The notes under the pieces: generated by a model
Seen by the model: only the letters and a program-made list of their open reading frames with translations
Told to the model about the DNA's origin: nothing
Database searches by the model: none
Part shown: one piece after another, positions 15,845 to 23,266 of the stretch
Position numbering within the stretch: the stretch's first letter is position 1
Layout: every line of letters begins with the position of its first letter
Assembly: GCA_900757185.1 (NCBI GenBank)
Contig: CAAEMX010000042.1
Span: forward strand, 1-46,275
Reading direction: 5' to 3'
Length of the DNA stretch: 46,275 bases
Origin: an uncultured Collinsella sp.
GTDB lineage: Bacteria > Actinomycetota > Coriobacteriia > Coriobacteriales > Coriobacteriaceae
Translations under genes and position numbers: made by a program

Positions 15845-16798
15845 CTACTGACCGCGCACGCGGCGGGCGATGCGGTCGGAAAGCGACGCCTTGTCGGCGC
15901 GGTTCTTGCCCCAAAACGCGCAAGCCACCATGCCGGGGCCCACGTGCGAGCCAATGGTGGGGCCCACAGAGCTGCGGATGATGGTCACGTCGGCGCAGCC
16001 TTCCTCCTTGCGGATGGCGGCCTCGAGCCAGTCGCCGTCCTTTTCGGCATCGGCCGTCATAATGGCGATGGGCATGGTGCGATCGGGCACATAGTTCTCG
16101 CGGAACGACTTGAGAATGGACTTGAGCGCCTTCTTGCGGCCGCGGTTGACGCCGATCAGCGACAGCGAGCCGGCCAGGTCGTAGGACAGCTCGGGTTTGA
16201 CGTCGAGCTTTGCCGTGAGCTGTGCCGCCGCGGGCGGAATGCGGCCGCCGGCAGCCAGCGCGTCAAAGCTCTCGAGCGTAAAGTAACCGTGGACATAGGT
16301 CTTGGCCTCGTTTGCCCAGTCGACCAGCTGCTTGGCGGTCAGTCCCGCCGAACGCTGACGCACGGCCTCAAGCGCCAAGAGCTCGCCGGTCGCACAGGGC
16401 AGAGCGTTGTCGACCACGTACAGCTCAAAGTTGGGATACTCGGCGCGCACGGCGTCCGCCGCCTGGCACGCGGAGTTGTAGCTCGACGACAGCGCCGAGG
16501 TAAAGCACAGGTAGACCGTAGGCGTACCCTCTTTGGCGCACTCGGTAAAGAACTCGATATAGCGACCGAGCGACACAGCCGAGGTGGACACGCGGGCACC
16601 GGCGCGCATACGGTCGTAGAACTCCTTGGGTGTGATGCTCGACCAGATGTCGTCCGTGCGCTCTTCGCCATCGATAATGAAGGGGAAACCCAGGATATCG
16701 ACATCGAGGTTCGCGGCGACCTCGGGGCTAAAGTCGCAGCAGGTATCGACGACGATGCGGCAACGGTCCGAATGACCGGCGGATGCGGCCTTGTCCAT
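15845..16798 (-). CDS. DegV family fatty-acid-binding protein
   Basis: A 317-residue protein of the DegV/FakB family, which binds a fatty acid, in characterised members for phosphorylation by FakA. RIVVDTCCDFSPE (about 15-27) is the N-terminal beta strand and loop; most members have D(S/T)xxD(L/I)P there. SVGPTIGSHVGPGMVACAFWG near the C-terminus is the second lipid-contact motif (IGPVIGTHvGPGa in most members). RVSTSAVS near 70-77 is the third. No FakA is adjacent. The ATG at 16798 is preferred over a TTG one codon earlier, as GGAG lies eight bases before it. The 97-base gap downstream (15748-15844) shows no clear signal. Confidence 0.88.
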   Translation of the reverse strand: MDKAASAGHSDRCRIVVDTCCDFSPEVAANLDVDILGFPFIIDGEERTDDIWSSITPKEFYDRMRAGARVSTSAVSLGRYIEFFTECAKEGTPTVYLCFTSALSSSYNSACQAADAVRAEYPNFELYVVDNALPCATGELLALEAVRQRSAGLTAKQLVDWANEAKTYVHGYFTLESFDALAAGGRIPPAAAQLTAKLDVKPELSYDLAGSLSLIGVNRGRKKALKSILKSFRENYVPDRTMPIAIMTADAEKDGDWLEAAIRKEEGCADVTIIRSSVGPTIGSHVGPGMVACAFWGKNRADKASLSDRIARRVRGQ

Positions 16799-16816
16799 CA
16801 AAGCGACTCCTTACGT

Positions 16817-16848
16817 AAAAAGGCGGCCACCCGCATGGGATGGCCGCC
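16817..16848 (-). terminator. Terminator of the hibernation factor gene
   Basis: On the minus strand GGCGGCCATCC pairs with GGGTGGCCGCC around a short loop and TTTTT follows. It lies 30 bases after the hpf stop and before the degV gene. Confidence 0.85.
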
Positions 16849-16877
16849 AGCCGTTAACTCATGCAAGTTAACGTATT

Positions 16878-17462
16878 TTACTCGTCAAGTGTTTCGATGC
16901 GGGGCTTGATGATGCCATATCCACCATTCTTACGGTGATACACCACATTGATAAGGCCGGTCGTCGCGTTCTCGAACACGTAGAAGTCGTGACCGAGCAG
17001 ATCGGTCTGCACCAGCGCCTGCTCCTCAGTCATCGGAGTGACGTCGATAACCTTCTCGCGGACGAGCAGGTCGTCTTCCTCCTCGGGCAGCAGCAGGTCG
17101 GCCAGATCCTCGACGCGCTCGACCGGTGCGACATCCGCGGCGCTGGCACCACCCTGGCGGTTGTCCACGACCTTAGTCTTGAACTTGCGCAGCTGGCGGG
17201 TAACCTTATCGGCGGAGAGGTCGATGGCGGCATACATATCTGCGCCGTGCTCGGCAACGCGAATCACAGAGCCGCGGGCACGAACCGTGACCTCGACGAT
17301 TGCCGGGTTGGGGTTCGAGGGGTTCTTCTCATAACGAAGCACGACGTCGACTGTCATGGGCTCGATATCGAAAACCTTGAGCGCCTCGCCGATCTTCTCA
17401 TCCACATGCGCACGCAGAGCATCGGTTACCGTCGTCTTGCGTCCAGAAACCTTGATATCCAT
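16878..17462 (-). CDS. hpf: Ribosome hibernation-promoting factor, long form
   Basis: A 194-residue long-form HPF, which binds the 30S subunit and dimerises to form 100S ribosomes in slow growth. The N-terminal S30AE domain (1-105) begins MDIKVSGRKTTVTDALRAHV and contains the FKTKVVD strand end. An acidic linker (about 120-140) leads to the C-terminal dimerisation domain (about 138-194) with the conserved KPMTEEQA-like VTPMTEEQALVQTDLLGHDF and NVVYHRKNGGYGIIKP. The ATG at 17462 follows GGAG at six bases; a 20-codon upstream extension has no such site. It is flanked by its own terminator. Confidence 0.93.
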   Translation of the reverse strand: MDIKVSGRKTTVTDALRAHVDEKIGEALKVFDIEPMTVDVVLRYEKNPSNPNPAIVEVTVRARGSVIRVAEHGADMYAAIDLSADKVTRQLRKFKTKVVDNRQGGASAADVAPVERVEDLADLLLPEEEDDLLVREKVIDVTPMTEEQALVQTDLLGHDFYVFENATTGLINVVYHRKNGGYGIIKPRIETLDE

Positions 17463-17678
17463 ACGTGGCTCCAATCTGCCTCGGGGACTTACTGTACTGG
17501 CTATGTACCCATTGCCGTGCATTTAATCACGCGGATTCCTAAAGACCCGAATAACGATTGCTTAATACCGCATACCGAAGTCTCGCACTTTTCTGTGGCA
17601 AAGTGCGCTATGGGAGGGCGTCGGCGACTTTTTATTTGGTCCCGAAAATTGGCTTTGACCTGCTGGTTTTATAGGGAT

Positions 17679-17713
17679 AAAAAAGCCGGGCTCCCCTATT
17701 GGGGAAACCCGGC
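17679..17713 (-). terminator. Terminator of the lipoprotein gene
   Basis: On the minus strand GCCGGGTTTCCCC pairs with GGGGAGCCCGGC across AATA, followed by six T. The hairpin lies 67 bases after the stop at 17780. The rest of 17463-17779 shows no gene. Confidence 0.85.
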
Positions 17714-17779
17714 AGTGCGTGTTGAAACCGTGAAGAGGTGTCCTTTCCAACGTATAGGAGACACCACCCCTAGCAATAA

Positions 17780-18805
17780 CTAGCTATTAAGTTTGTTAAT
17801 GTCGTCGTCAGTGATGGTGCCTTCCTGGCTGGACGATTTGTCCTCGGAGGATGCGGTCTCATTGTTGGAATCGGAGGACTCGCTGCCGGAGGACGTGGTC
17901 TCACTGGACTCAGAGTCGCCCGGCTGCACGTTAGCGCCCGAAACCGTCTTAGTGGTGAGGTCGTAGGGAATCTGGCCGTACCAGACGCAGTGAACCGCCT
18001 CGAGCGTGCCGTCGACCGTGATGTCGTCGAGGGCATCACTCACGGCACGGCACAGTTCGTCATTGGACGAGAGGCCCGCAACACCAAGCGTCGAGGGCGC
18101 CTCGAGCGCACCGACATAGGAGACCTCGCTCATCAGGCGTGCAAGATAGCCGCCGGCTGTGGAGTCGCAGATCACATAGTCGACCTCGCCAGACTCGAGC
18201 GCCTCAAAGCACTCGTTGATGTTGGAGTAGGTCTTTTGGTTGGCGGTGATGCTCTGCTTAGCAAGCGCCTCCTGCGAGGCCGAGGACATCTGGACACCCA
18301 GAGTAGACGTGTTAAGGGTATCGGTGGAAACGCTTAGCGACCCACCATCGCTGGTTTTACCGAACACGGAAGCGGCATCGTACAGGCAGGTGCCGAGCGA
18401 GCTAACGTCCCCGTCCGTGGAGTTGATCTCGCCGATAAAGATATCAGCCTTTTTGTCGCCGAGCGCGGAACCTGCCGAGGACGCATCGACAAAGGCGACC
18501 TTAAGGCCCATGCGGCTTGCGAGGGCGCGGGCAGCATCGACTGCATACCCCGTAAGCTCGCCGTCGGCGCCCTGCATTGCCTGCGGCGCATCGGAAGTAT
18601 CGAGGGCGACCGTCAGGGTTCCGGGAGTGACCAGGGCATCGTCCGACACCGCCGGCGTGACGGTCTCGTACTCGATCTGGTCGATCGTGGGAGTCGTGAA
18701 CGTAGACAGCGGGTTGAACGCGCATCCGCTCAGGCCCAAAACGGCAATGACCGCTGCGGTCCCAGCACCTAACCGAGCCGCGTGCATCAAGCTGCCCCTC
18801 ACCAT
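17780..18805 (-). CDS. Lipoprotein resembling amino-acid ABC transporter binding proteins
   Basis: A 341-residue exported lipoprotein. A signal peptide (LGAGTAAVIAVLGL core) ends in the lipobox LSGC, whose Cys would carry the lipid. The mature part has the two-lobe solute-binding pattern: GTLTVALDTSDAPQ, then GELTGYAVDAARALASRMGL and a later SGEVDYVICDSTAGGYLARL. The C-terminal 60 residues are a Ser/Glu-rich low-complexity tail ending NKLNS. No permease or ATPase is adjacent, so it may be an orphan receptor or serve a distant transporter. The start is uncertain: ATG 18805 or ATG 18787 (with GAGGGG before it) both give a proper signal peptide. The frame stays open to 19186, but the extension is rich in rare codons and would bury the signal. 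Confidence 0.72.
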   Translation of the reverse strand: MVRGSLMHAARLGAGTAAVIAVLGLSGCAFNPLSTFTTPTIDQIEYETVTPAVSDDALVTPGTLTVALDTSDAPQAMQGADGELTGYAVDAARALASRMGLKVAFVDASSAGSALGDKKADIFIGEINSTDGDVSSLGTCLYDAASVFGKTSDGGSLSVSTDTLNTSTLGVQMSSASQEALAKQSITANQKTYSNINECFEALESGEVDYVICDSTAGGYLARLMSEVSYVGALEAPSTLGVAGLSSNDELCRAVSDALDDITVDGTLEAVHCVWYGQIPYDLTTKTVSGANVQPGDSESSETTSSGSESSDSNNETASSEDKSSSQEGTITDDDINKLNS

Positions 18806-19130
18806 GTCCACTACCCTGCCTTCTGTGTCGTATACGATCCGTGCGTTGCGCGGAATATCGGGTTGTTCCCACCAGCTGACCTGGTATTTGACCCCACACT
18901 TGCGCACCGGGGTGTTTGCTCGGGAGGCCGCAGCCACCCTCACGACTGGCCCGCTCGCCCGCGAGGCGGTATTGCCCCAAAGAAAGTAGAACGGACGGTG
19001 CGGCTTACATCTAGGACGCGCCATGATCGCGCCGCGCGCACGCGGTCGCTTACGTGGATCCCTTTGACCGCGTCTGTCTTGGACTAGGACGGGCATTTCG
19101 TCCGTCCGCAACCACAGCCTGGTAGGAACG
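18806..19130 (-). other. Long structured leader of the lipoprotein gene
   Basis: The promoter at 19137-19165 would give a transcript with about 325 bases before ATG 18805. Within it are hairpins ACGCGGTC/GACCGCGT (19040-19047, 19066-19073), GGACGG/CCGTCC (19087-19092, 19102-19107) and ACCAG/CTGGT (18871-18875, 18881-18885). No known riboswitch or T-box signature could be recognised. The same stretch is also open in the lipoprotein reading frame, so an N-terminal extension cannot be ruled out. Confidence 0.4.
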
Positions 19131-19136
19131 TAGCGC

Positions 19137-19165
19137 ATTATAGCTAAGTTCAAGCTAAAGTTTAA
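19137..19165 (-). promoter_or_regulatory. Promoter upstream of the lipoprotein gene
   Basis: On the minus strand TTAAAC (19160-19165) and a perfect TATAAT (19137-19142) are spaced by exactly 17 bases, in an AT-rich stretch. It is one of the best sigma-70-type promoter matches in the window and sets a long leader. Confidence 0.65.
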
Positions 19166-19271
19166 GGTTAGGGGCGTCATTCGCATCGCGAGTACAGATT
19201 TCGCAGGTCAGGACGGGCTGCACGTGGCCAGATTGAGCTCGTCGCCCCCTATGGGGAGCCTCGAGACGCCC

Positions 19272-19338
19272 GTTTTAGGGGCCGTGTGCAAAAAACGGCA
19301 AATATGAGTACTGTTACCAATTTAGTAGCAGCGATTTT
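19272..19338 (+). repeat. GAGTACTGTTAC dispersed repeat, copy A
   Basis: This copy runs from GTTTTAGGGG through GGCAAATATGAGTACTGTTA to TTTAGTAGCAGCGATTTT. It matches the copy at 35029-35096 nearly base for base in its central 40 bases. It also pairs, as an inverted copy, with 19449-19513. The gap 19187-19536 contains no gene other than these repeats. Confidence 0.75.
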
Positions 19339-19448
19339 CCACCTCGTGAGCCGGTTTCGAGCTCATTTAGCCCTGCTTAGCGCCTTGATTTCCCACATTT
19401 GTTTATTATCTTCGCGATTTTTACCGTTTCTCGATCCGCAAATATCAG

Positions 19449-19513
19449 ATTTTGCTGTTACTAATTTTGTATCAGTACTCATTTTTGCCACTTTTTGCAC
19501 AGCACCTATAAAC
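19449..19513 (-). repeat. GAGTACTGTTAC dispersed repeat, copy C (inverted)
   Basis: Read on the minus strand this is GTTTATAGG, then GTGCAAAAAGTGGCAAAAAT, GAGTACTGATACA and TTAGTAACAGC, a diverged version of copies A and B. With copy A it forms an inverted pair enclosing about 110 bases, as expected of a small non-autonomous element or a large hairpin. Confidence 0.65.
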
Positions 19514-19536
19514 AGACCCCCTCTCAAAACCAACAT

Positions 19537-20646
19537 CTATGCTGGCTTAAGCCCAAAACATGCTCGGAGCGTATTCAGCAGCGCGTCTTGCTTCTTCCGA
19601 CGAGCCTCCACGCGGTTTTGGTACCGCTTGCCCATGCGTTGGTATATGCGCCATGCGAGTGCCTCCATCGCCTCCATGTCGCAGAGCATCTCGTTATTGA
19701 CCGTTGCGACCTCGATCCCCATAGCTATAAAGCCCGTATTACGCTTTTCGTCGTGAATGCGCCCACCGCGAGACGAATGGCCCAGCTCACCGTTGTATTC
19801 CAGGTCAAACCGGGCTGCCTCTTGATACGCATCGCAAACTGCATGAGGCATCCCCGAGATTGCCTGCGCGCGGTCATCGAACTCGATCTTGTAGTCGGTC
19901 TTAAAGGGACCGCAGGCAAAACCGCCATAGGAAAACGGAAGCGAAAACAAAGCGAGCATGATGCACTCCATGGGTGAGCGCAGGTTTTCCGAAAGATAGG
20001 GACACAGACGCTGCAGTTGTTTGGCCGTGTTCCCCTTGTATACCGCGAGATAATCTGCCAGACGATCGGGCATCAGCACCGGCTCGACTTCAAAGTAGCC
20101 CACGTCTGCTGGCTGGTCCTTGTCCTTTGCAAGTTTATTCGTAACAGGCGAGGTGTAGGGAGGCAGATACTTCCCGCGATCGCTCAGTGAAATCTTGGAG
20201 CACAGCTCCTGGGCCAGGGCAAACGCCTGGATGCAGCCGACCTCGCGCGCAACGGCAACACAAAGGGCCTCGGGAGATAGGCTGTACACCCCCGGTTCCA
20301 CCTCTAGAATCGAGCCTGCGGGCAACCTGGAACACACGGACCAGCCTACGCCAGGCATGCGGCGGCGCTGCGCCGCAGATCCCACCAGCAAGCACAGATC
20401 TTCTTGCACCTCGCCACTTTTGGCTCCAATTCGCACCAAGTCAGGAAGATAGATATCCTCGGTCGAGGGCGACGACGTGCGCAGCACACGGCGCTCTTCA
20501 TCGAGATTAAGGTCCTTCCAGCTGATATAGCCCATCTGCCGGCGCTCGGCGCGCATCATGCGCAGCGCTGAAGCGCCTGTTAGGATTACGGAAGCCGCTA
20601 GCTGTTCGCCTGTCGGCTCGTTGCGCCGCTCAATCTTCACTGCCAC
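19537..20646 (-). CDS. Unknown protein with a possible PD-(D/E)XK nuclease-like C-terminus
   Basis: A 369-residue protein not assigned with confidence. The N-terminal two thirds contain segments such as GYISWKDLNLDEERR and LEVEPGVYSLSPEALCVAVA that recall AbiEi-like/endonuclease-domain proteins of actinobacteria. The C-terminal part has FDLEYNGELGHSSRGGRIHD followed by EKRNTGFIAMGIEV, a pattern like DUF559/Vsr-type nuclease folds (acidic residue on a beta strand, then E-x-N-G, then a conserved D and R). The nuclease assignment is inference. The frame is open far upstream, inside comF. The chosen start is GTG at 20646, which follows AGGGGTGG at four bases and lies 10 bases after the comF stop. 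It is the last gene of the tmk-holB-ricT-comF run. Confidence 0.6.
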   Translation of the reverse strand: MAVKIERRNEPTGEQLAASVILTGASALRMMRAERRQMGYISWKDLNLDEERRVLRTSSPSTEDIYLPDLVRIGAKSGEVQEDLCLLVGSAAQRRRMPGVGWSVCSRLPAGSILEVEPGVYSLSPEALCVAVAREVGCIQAFALAQELCSKISLSDRGKYLPPYTSPVTNKLAKDKDQPADVGYFEVEPVLMPDRLADYLAVYKGNTAKQLQRLCPYLSENLRSPMECIMLALFSLPFSYGGFACGPFKTDYKIEFDDRAQAISGMPHAVCDAYQEAARFDLEYNGELGHSSRGGRIHDEKRNTGFIAMGIEVATVNNEMLCDMEAMEALAWRIYQRMGKRYQNRVEARRKKQDALLNTLRACFGLKPA

Positions 20647-20656
20647 AAAACCACCC

Positions 20657-21463
20657 CTACCAAACACGTGCGATAGCAAGGCCATCGACTGCCGCAGCGC
20701 CGGCACGCTTGAGCTCCGCCGAGGCTGCTGCCATGGTCGCGCCCGTGGTGATAACGTCATCGATAAGCAGTAAGCGGCGGCCGTGCACGTCCTCAACCGT
20801 CTCGTACATGCCTTGGGCACGCTCGCGACGCTCCTCACGACCGAGTTCGCGCTGGTCGCCATGCCCGTACTTGACGAGGGCATCGAGCAGGGGAACACCC
20901 GACAGCTCGCAAAATGGGCGCGCAATGGCCTCCATATGATCAAAGCCACGCCGCCGAAACGCTGCCGCCGTCGCAGGCACAAACACCACCGCATCCGCAC
21001 CGGACAGCACACCTCCCAAGCGTTCGGGCGCTACGACCTGGGCATGCAGGGCGGTGTCGTAGAGCAGCTCCGCCAGATACGGCGCCAGGCGTCGCTCGCC
21101 CGCGTCCTTGTACGCTTTAATGATGCGCGGCAGCGGATGCGCATAGACGGAGCACGCCAGGCACCGGTCGAGTGCCTCCGCCATTGCCGAGGACGTGCCC
21201 TCGACCGAACACTCAGTGCACAGCAAATCCCCAAACGGGGCGCCACATCGGGTGCAGCTATGCCGTGGGTCGATGAGCGTGAGCGCAGCCAGGCAGTCTT
21301 GGCAAATAAGCGCACCGGCGCGCTCGCAGCCGGCACATCGTGTTGGCGACAATGCCTCGAGCGCCTCGCGTGCCGCCCGCTCGGCAAACGGTAGCAATCC
21401 GTCCGCAAACGGTAGGGCGCCGGCACCTTGCAGGCATCCCAACACATTCAAATGTCTCTTCAC
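20657..21463 (-). CDS. comF: ComF family protein (phosphoribosyltransferase-like)
   Basis: A 268-residue ComF-type protein, linked in other bacteria to DNA uptake. An N-terminal zinc-finger region has CAGCERAGALICQDC (about 43-57) and CTRCGAPFGDLLCTEC (about 70-85). The phosphoribosyltransferase domain follows, with the PRPP loop LLLIDDVITTGATM (about 231-244) and the RRRGFDHMEAIAR segment. Zinc sites are spaced as expected. The start appears to be GTG at 21463, preceded by GGGAGGG, but that ribosome site lies inside an 11-bp hairpin. No comEC or comEA is nearby, so a competence role is not supported by context. Confidence 0.88.
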   Translation of the reverse strand: MKRHLNVLGCLQGAGALPFADGLLPFAERAAREALEALSPTRCAGCERAGALICQDCLAALTLIDPRHSCTRCGAPFGDLLCTECSVEGTSSAMAEALDRCLACSVYAHPLPRIIKAYKDAGERRLAPYLAELLYDTALHAQVVAPERLGGVLSGADAVVFVPATAAAFRRRGFDHMEAIARPFCELSGVPLLDALVKYGHGDQRELGREERRERAQGMYETVEDVHGRRLLLIDDVITTGATMAAASAELKRAGAAAVDGLAIARVW

Positions 21464-21467
21464 GACA

Positions 21468-21501
21468 CAACCCTCCCTACGTTCGATCGCAGGGAGGGTT
21501 G
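21468..21501 (-). promoter_or_regulatory. Hairpin enclosing the comF ribosome binding site
   Basis: Perfect 11-base inverted repeat: CAACCCTCCCT (21468-21478) and AGGGAGGGTTG (21491-21501), with a 12-base loop. On the minus-strand mRNA the 3' arm contains GGGAGGG, the only good ribosome site for the GTG at 21463. No T-tract follows, so it would limit translation, not end transcription. Confidence 0.65.
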
Positions 21502-21565
21502 TTGATTCAGCGCTATGGTACCCCGACGCGATTGGGGCAAGGCTGGTTAAATCCGCTCGCGGGCG

Positions 21566-23266
21566 TTATTCGCCGGCAGGCGGTTGTGGTGCAGACGAAG
21601 ACGGGGCCGAGCCCTCGCCACCATCCTGGCGCGGCTTGCGGGAACGGCGACGGCGACGGCGCTTTTGACCCTGGTCGGCCGAGCCCTCGCCACCGCGATC
21701 CTCGCGCGGCTCGCGCTCGTCGCGAGCGGCGCCACGCGAAGCCTTGGCAGCCGCTCCCCCGCCATCTCCGGGACGACGGCGCGTGACCTTGACCTCGCCA
21801 TCCGAGACCTGATCGGCAACGGAGGGCACTGAGGGCTTCTGCTGCGCGCCCGAGGAATGGCGACGGCGCGAACGCGGCGCGCGCTCCTCCTCGCCACGTG
21901 ACTTGCCGCCCTTGTCGGCAGGCGCGTCGGAGGCCGAGGCGCCCTTGGAAGCGGCACCAGCCTCGCGAGCAGCTGCGGCGCGGAAGGCGTCCTCGCGCTC
22001 CTCGCTCGACAGATGACGGCGACGACGGCGCGTGGGGTTCATGCCACCGCCGCGGTTTTGCTGCTGGGGCTGTTGAACCTCGCGCTCGCGAGCTCCGTTC
22101 TTGCCGGCGGCTGCGGCCTCGCCGGCATCGGCAGAGCCCGCACGCTTGCGGCGGCGACGGCCACCGGCGGTATCCTCGACCTCAGGCGCCTCGGCCTTGC
22201 TGCGGCCCTTTCCGCGGCCACGGCCCTCGCCCTGCCCCTGACCGGCGCGAGCATCGGATTCAGCATCGCGACGACGGCGCTTGGGCATCGACGTACCGGC
22301 CAGACGGTCGGCGCTCGACAGGCCATCGCCCACGTCGACGCCGTTCTCGCGGTCGAGCTCCATAAGCGCCAGACGCATCTCGGGCGACTCGATGCGCTCG
22401 AGCACGTCGCGCGTCACGCAGTCGGGGCGGCAGTTGCAGCCCTGCTCGGCGGCCTTCTTTTTGCAGCCCTCCGAGCAGGTCATATCGGCCAGGTTGACCT
22501 TAAAGACCTTGCCGTTCTCCAGGCGCAGCACCAGCTGCTCACGCGGCGTGTCATATTCCTGAATACGCGCCTTGCCGAGCGGCGTATCGATGAGCGTCTT
22601 CTTTTTGGGCGCACGGCTCTTAAAGTCCTTGTACGCTTCGAACTCATAGCGCAGGCAGCACATCAGGCGGCCGCAAACGCCGCTGATCTTGGAGGAATTG
22701 AGCGGCAGGTCCTGCTCTTTTGCCATGCGGATCGAGACGGGCTCAAACTGTCCGCCAAAGCGCGTGCAACAGAGCTCCTGGCCGCACTGGGCATAGCCGC
22801 CCACCAGGCGAGTCTCGTCGCGCACGCCGATCTGGCGCATGTCGACGCGAATGTGCAGCGTCGAGGACAGATCCTTGACGAGCTGGCGAAAATCGACGCG
22901 CTCCTCGGCCGCAAAGTAGAACACGGCCTTCTCGCCGCCAAACAGGTACTCGACGCCCACCGGCTTCATCTCGAGGTCGAGTTCTTTGACCAGACGGCGG
23001 AAATCGACCATGGCCTCGTCGCCCTGGATGGCAAGATCGTCGGCAAGCTGCAGGTCGATGTCGCTCGCCACGCGCAGCACGGGCTTGAGCGGCTGACCGA
23101 TCTCGTCTTGCGGCACCTCGAAGGGATCGGCCGTAACCAAGCCGATCTCGGTTCCGCGCTCGGTGGAGCAAATGGCATAATCGGCCTCGAGGATATCCAG
23201 GTCCTGCGGGTCAAACCACAGGTCGCGCGAGGCGTAGGTAAACTTAACGGGTACGACTAACGGCAT
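21566..23266 (-). CDS. ricT: RicT/YaaT-like PSP1 protein with long basic tail
   Basis: A 566-residue protein whose first 300 residues are a PSP1 domain of the RicT (YaaT) type. The conserved GVEYLFGGEKAVFYFAAEERVDFR leads into QCGQELCCTRFGGQ and GVCGRLMCCLRYEFEAY, the Cys clusters that in Bacillus RicT help bind an Fe-S cluster with RicA and RicF to guide RNase Y maturation. Residues about 320-566 are disordered, Arg/Gly/Glu-rich with runs such as KRRRRRRSRKPR, likely RNA-binding; typical RicT proteins end near 280. No RicA or RicF is seen here. Its ATG at 23266 overlaps the end of holB by ten bases, with AGGAAGG just before it. The tail's high GC is what produces long antisense frames here. 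Confidence 0.85.
   Translation of the reverse strand: MPLVVPVKFTYASRDLWFDPQDLDILEADYAICSTERGTEIGLVTADPFEVPQDEIGQPLKPVLRVASDIDLQLADDLAIQGDEAMVDFRRLVKELDLEMKPVGVEYLFGGEKAVFYFAAEERVDFRQLVKDLSSTLHIRVDMRQIGVRDETRLVGGYAQCGQELCCTRFGGQFEPVSIRMAKEQDLPLNSSKISGVCGRLMCCLRYEFEAYKDFKSRAPKKKTLIDTPLGKARIQEYDTPREQLVLRLENGKVFKVNLADMTCSEGCKKKAAEQGCNCRPDCVTRDVLERIESPEMRLALMELDRENGVDVGDGLSSADRLAGTSMPKRRRRDAESDARAGQGQGEGRGRGKGRSKAEAPEVEDTAGGRRRRKRAGSADAGEAAAAGKNGAREREVQQPQQQNRGGGMNPTRRRRRHLSSEEREDAFRAAAAREAGAASKGASASDAPADKGGKSRGEEERAPRSRRRHSSGAQQKPSVPSVADQVSDGEVKVTRRRPGDGGGAAAKASRGAARDEREPREDRGGEGSADQGQKRRRRRRSRKPRQDGGEGSAPSSSAPQPPAGE

Noticed and set aside
18806..19130. T-box, cobalamin or L10-type leader
   Set aside because: The conserved T-box GGTGGTACCGCG, B12 box and L10 leader patterns could not be found.
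18806..19186. In-frame N-terminal extension of the lipoprotein
   Set aside because: It would bury the signal peptide, contains many rare codons, and the promoter at 19137-19165 lies inside the extension; kept as a leader, with the alternative noted.
19286..19756. Open frame running through the inverted repeat pair
   Set aside because: It consists mainly of repeat sequence, overlaps the end of the minus-strand gene, and lacks a ribosome site.
22013..23260. Long plus-strand frame opposite ricT
   Set aside because: High-GC codon use of ricT leaves stops rare on the other strand; the frame has no motif and no start signal.
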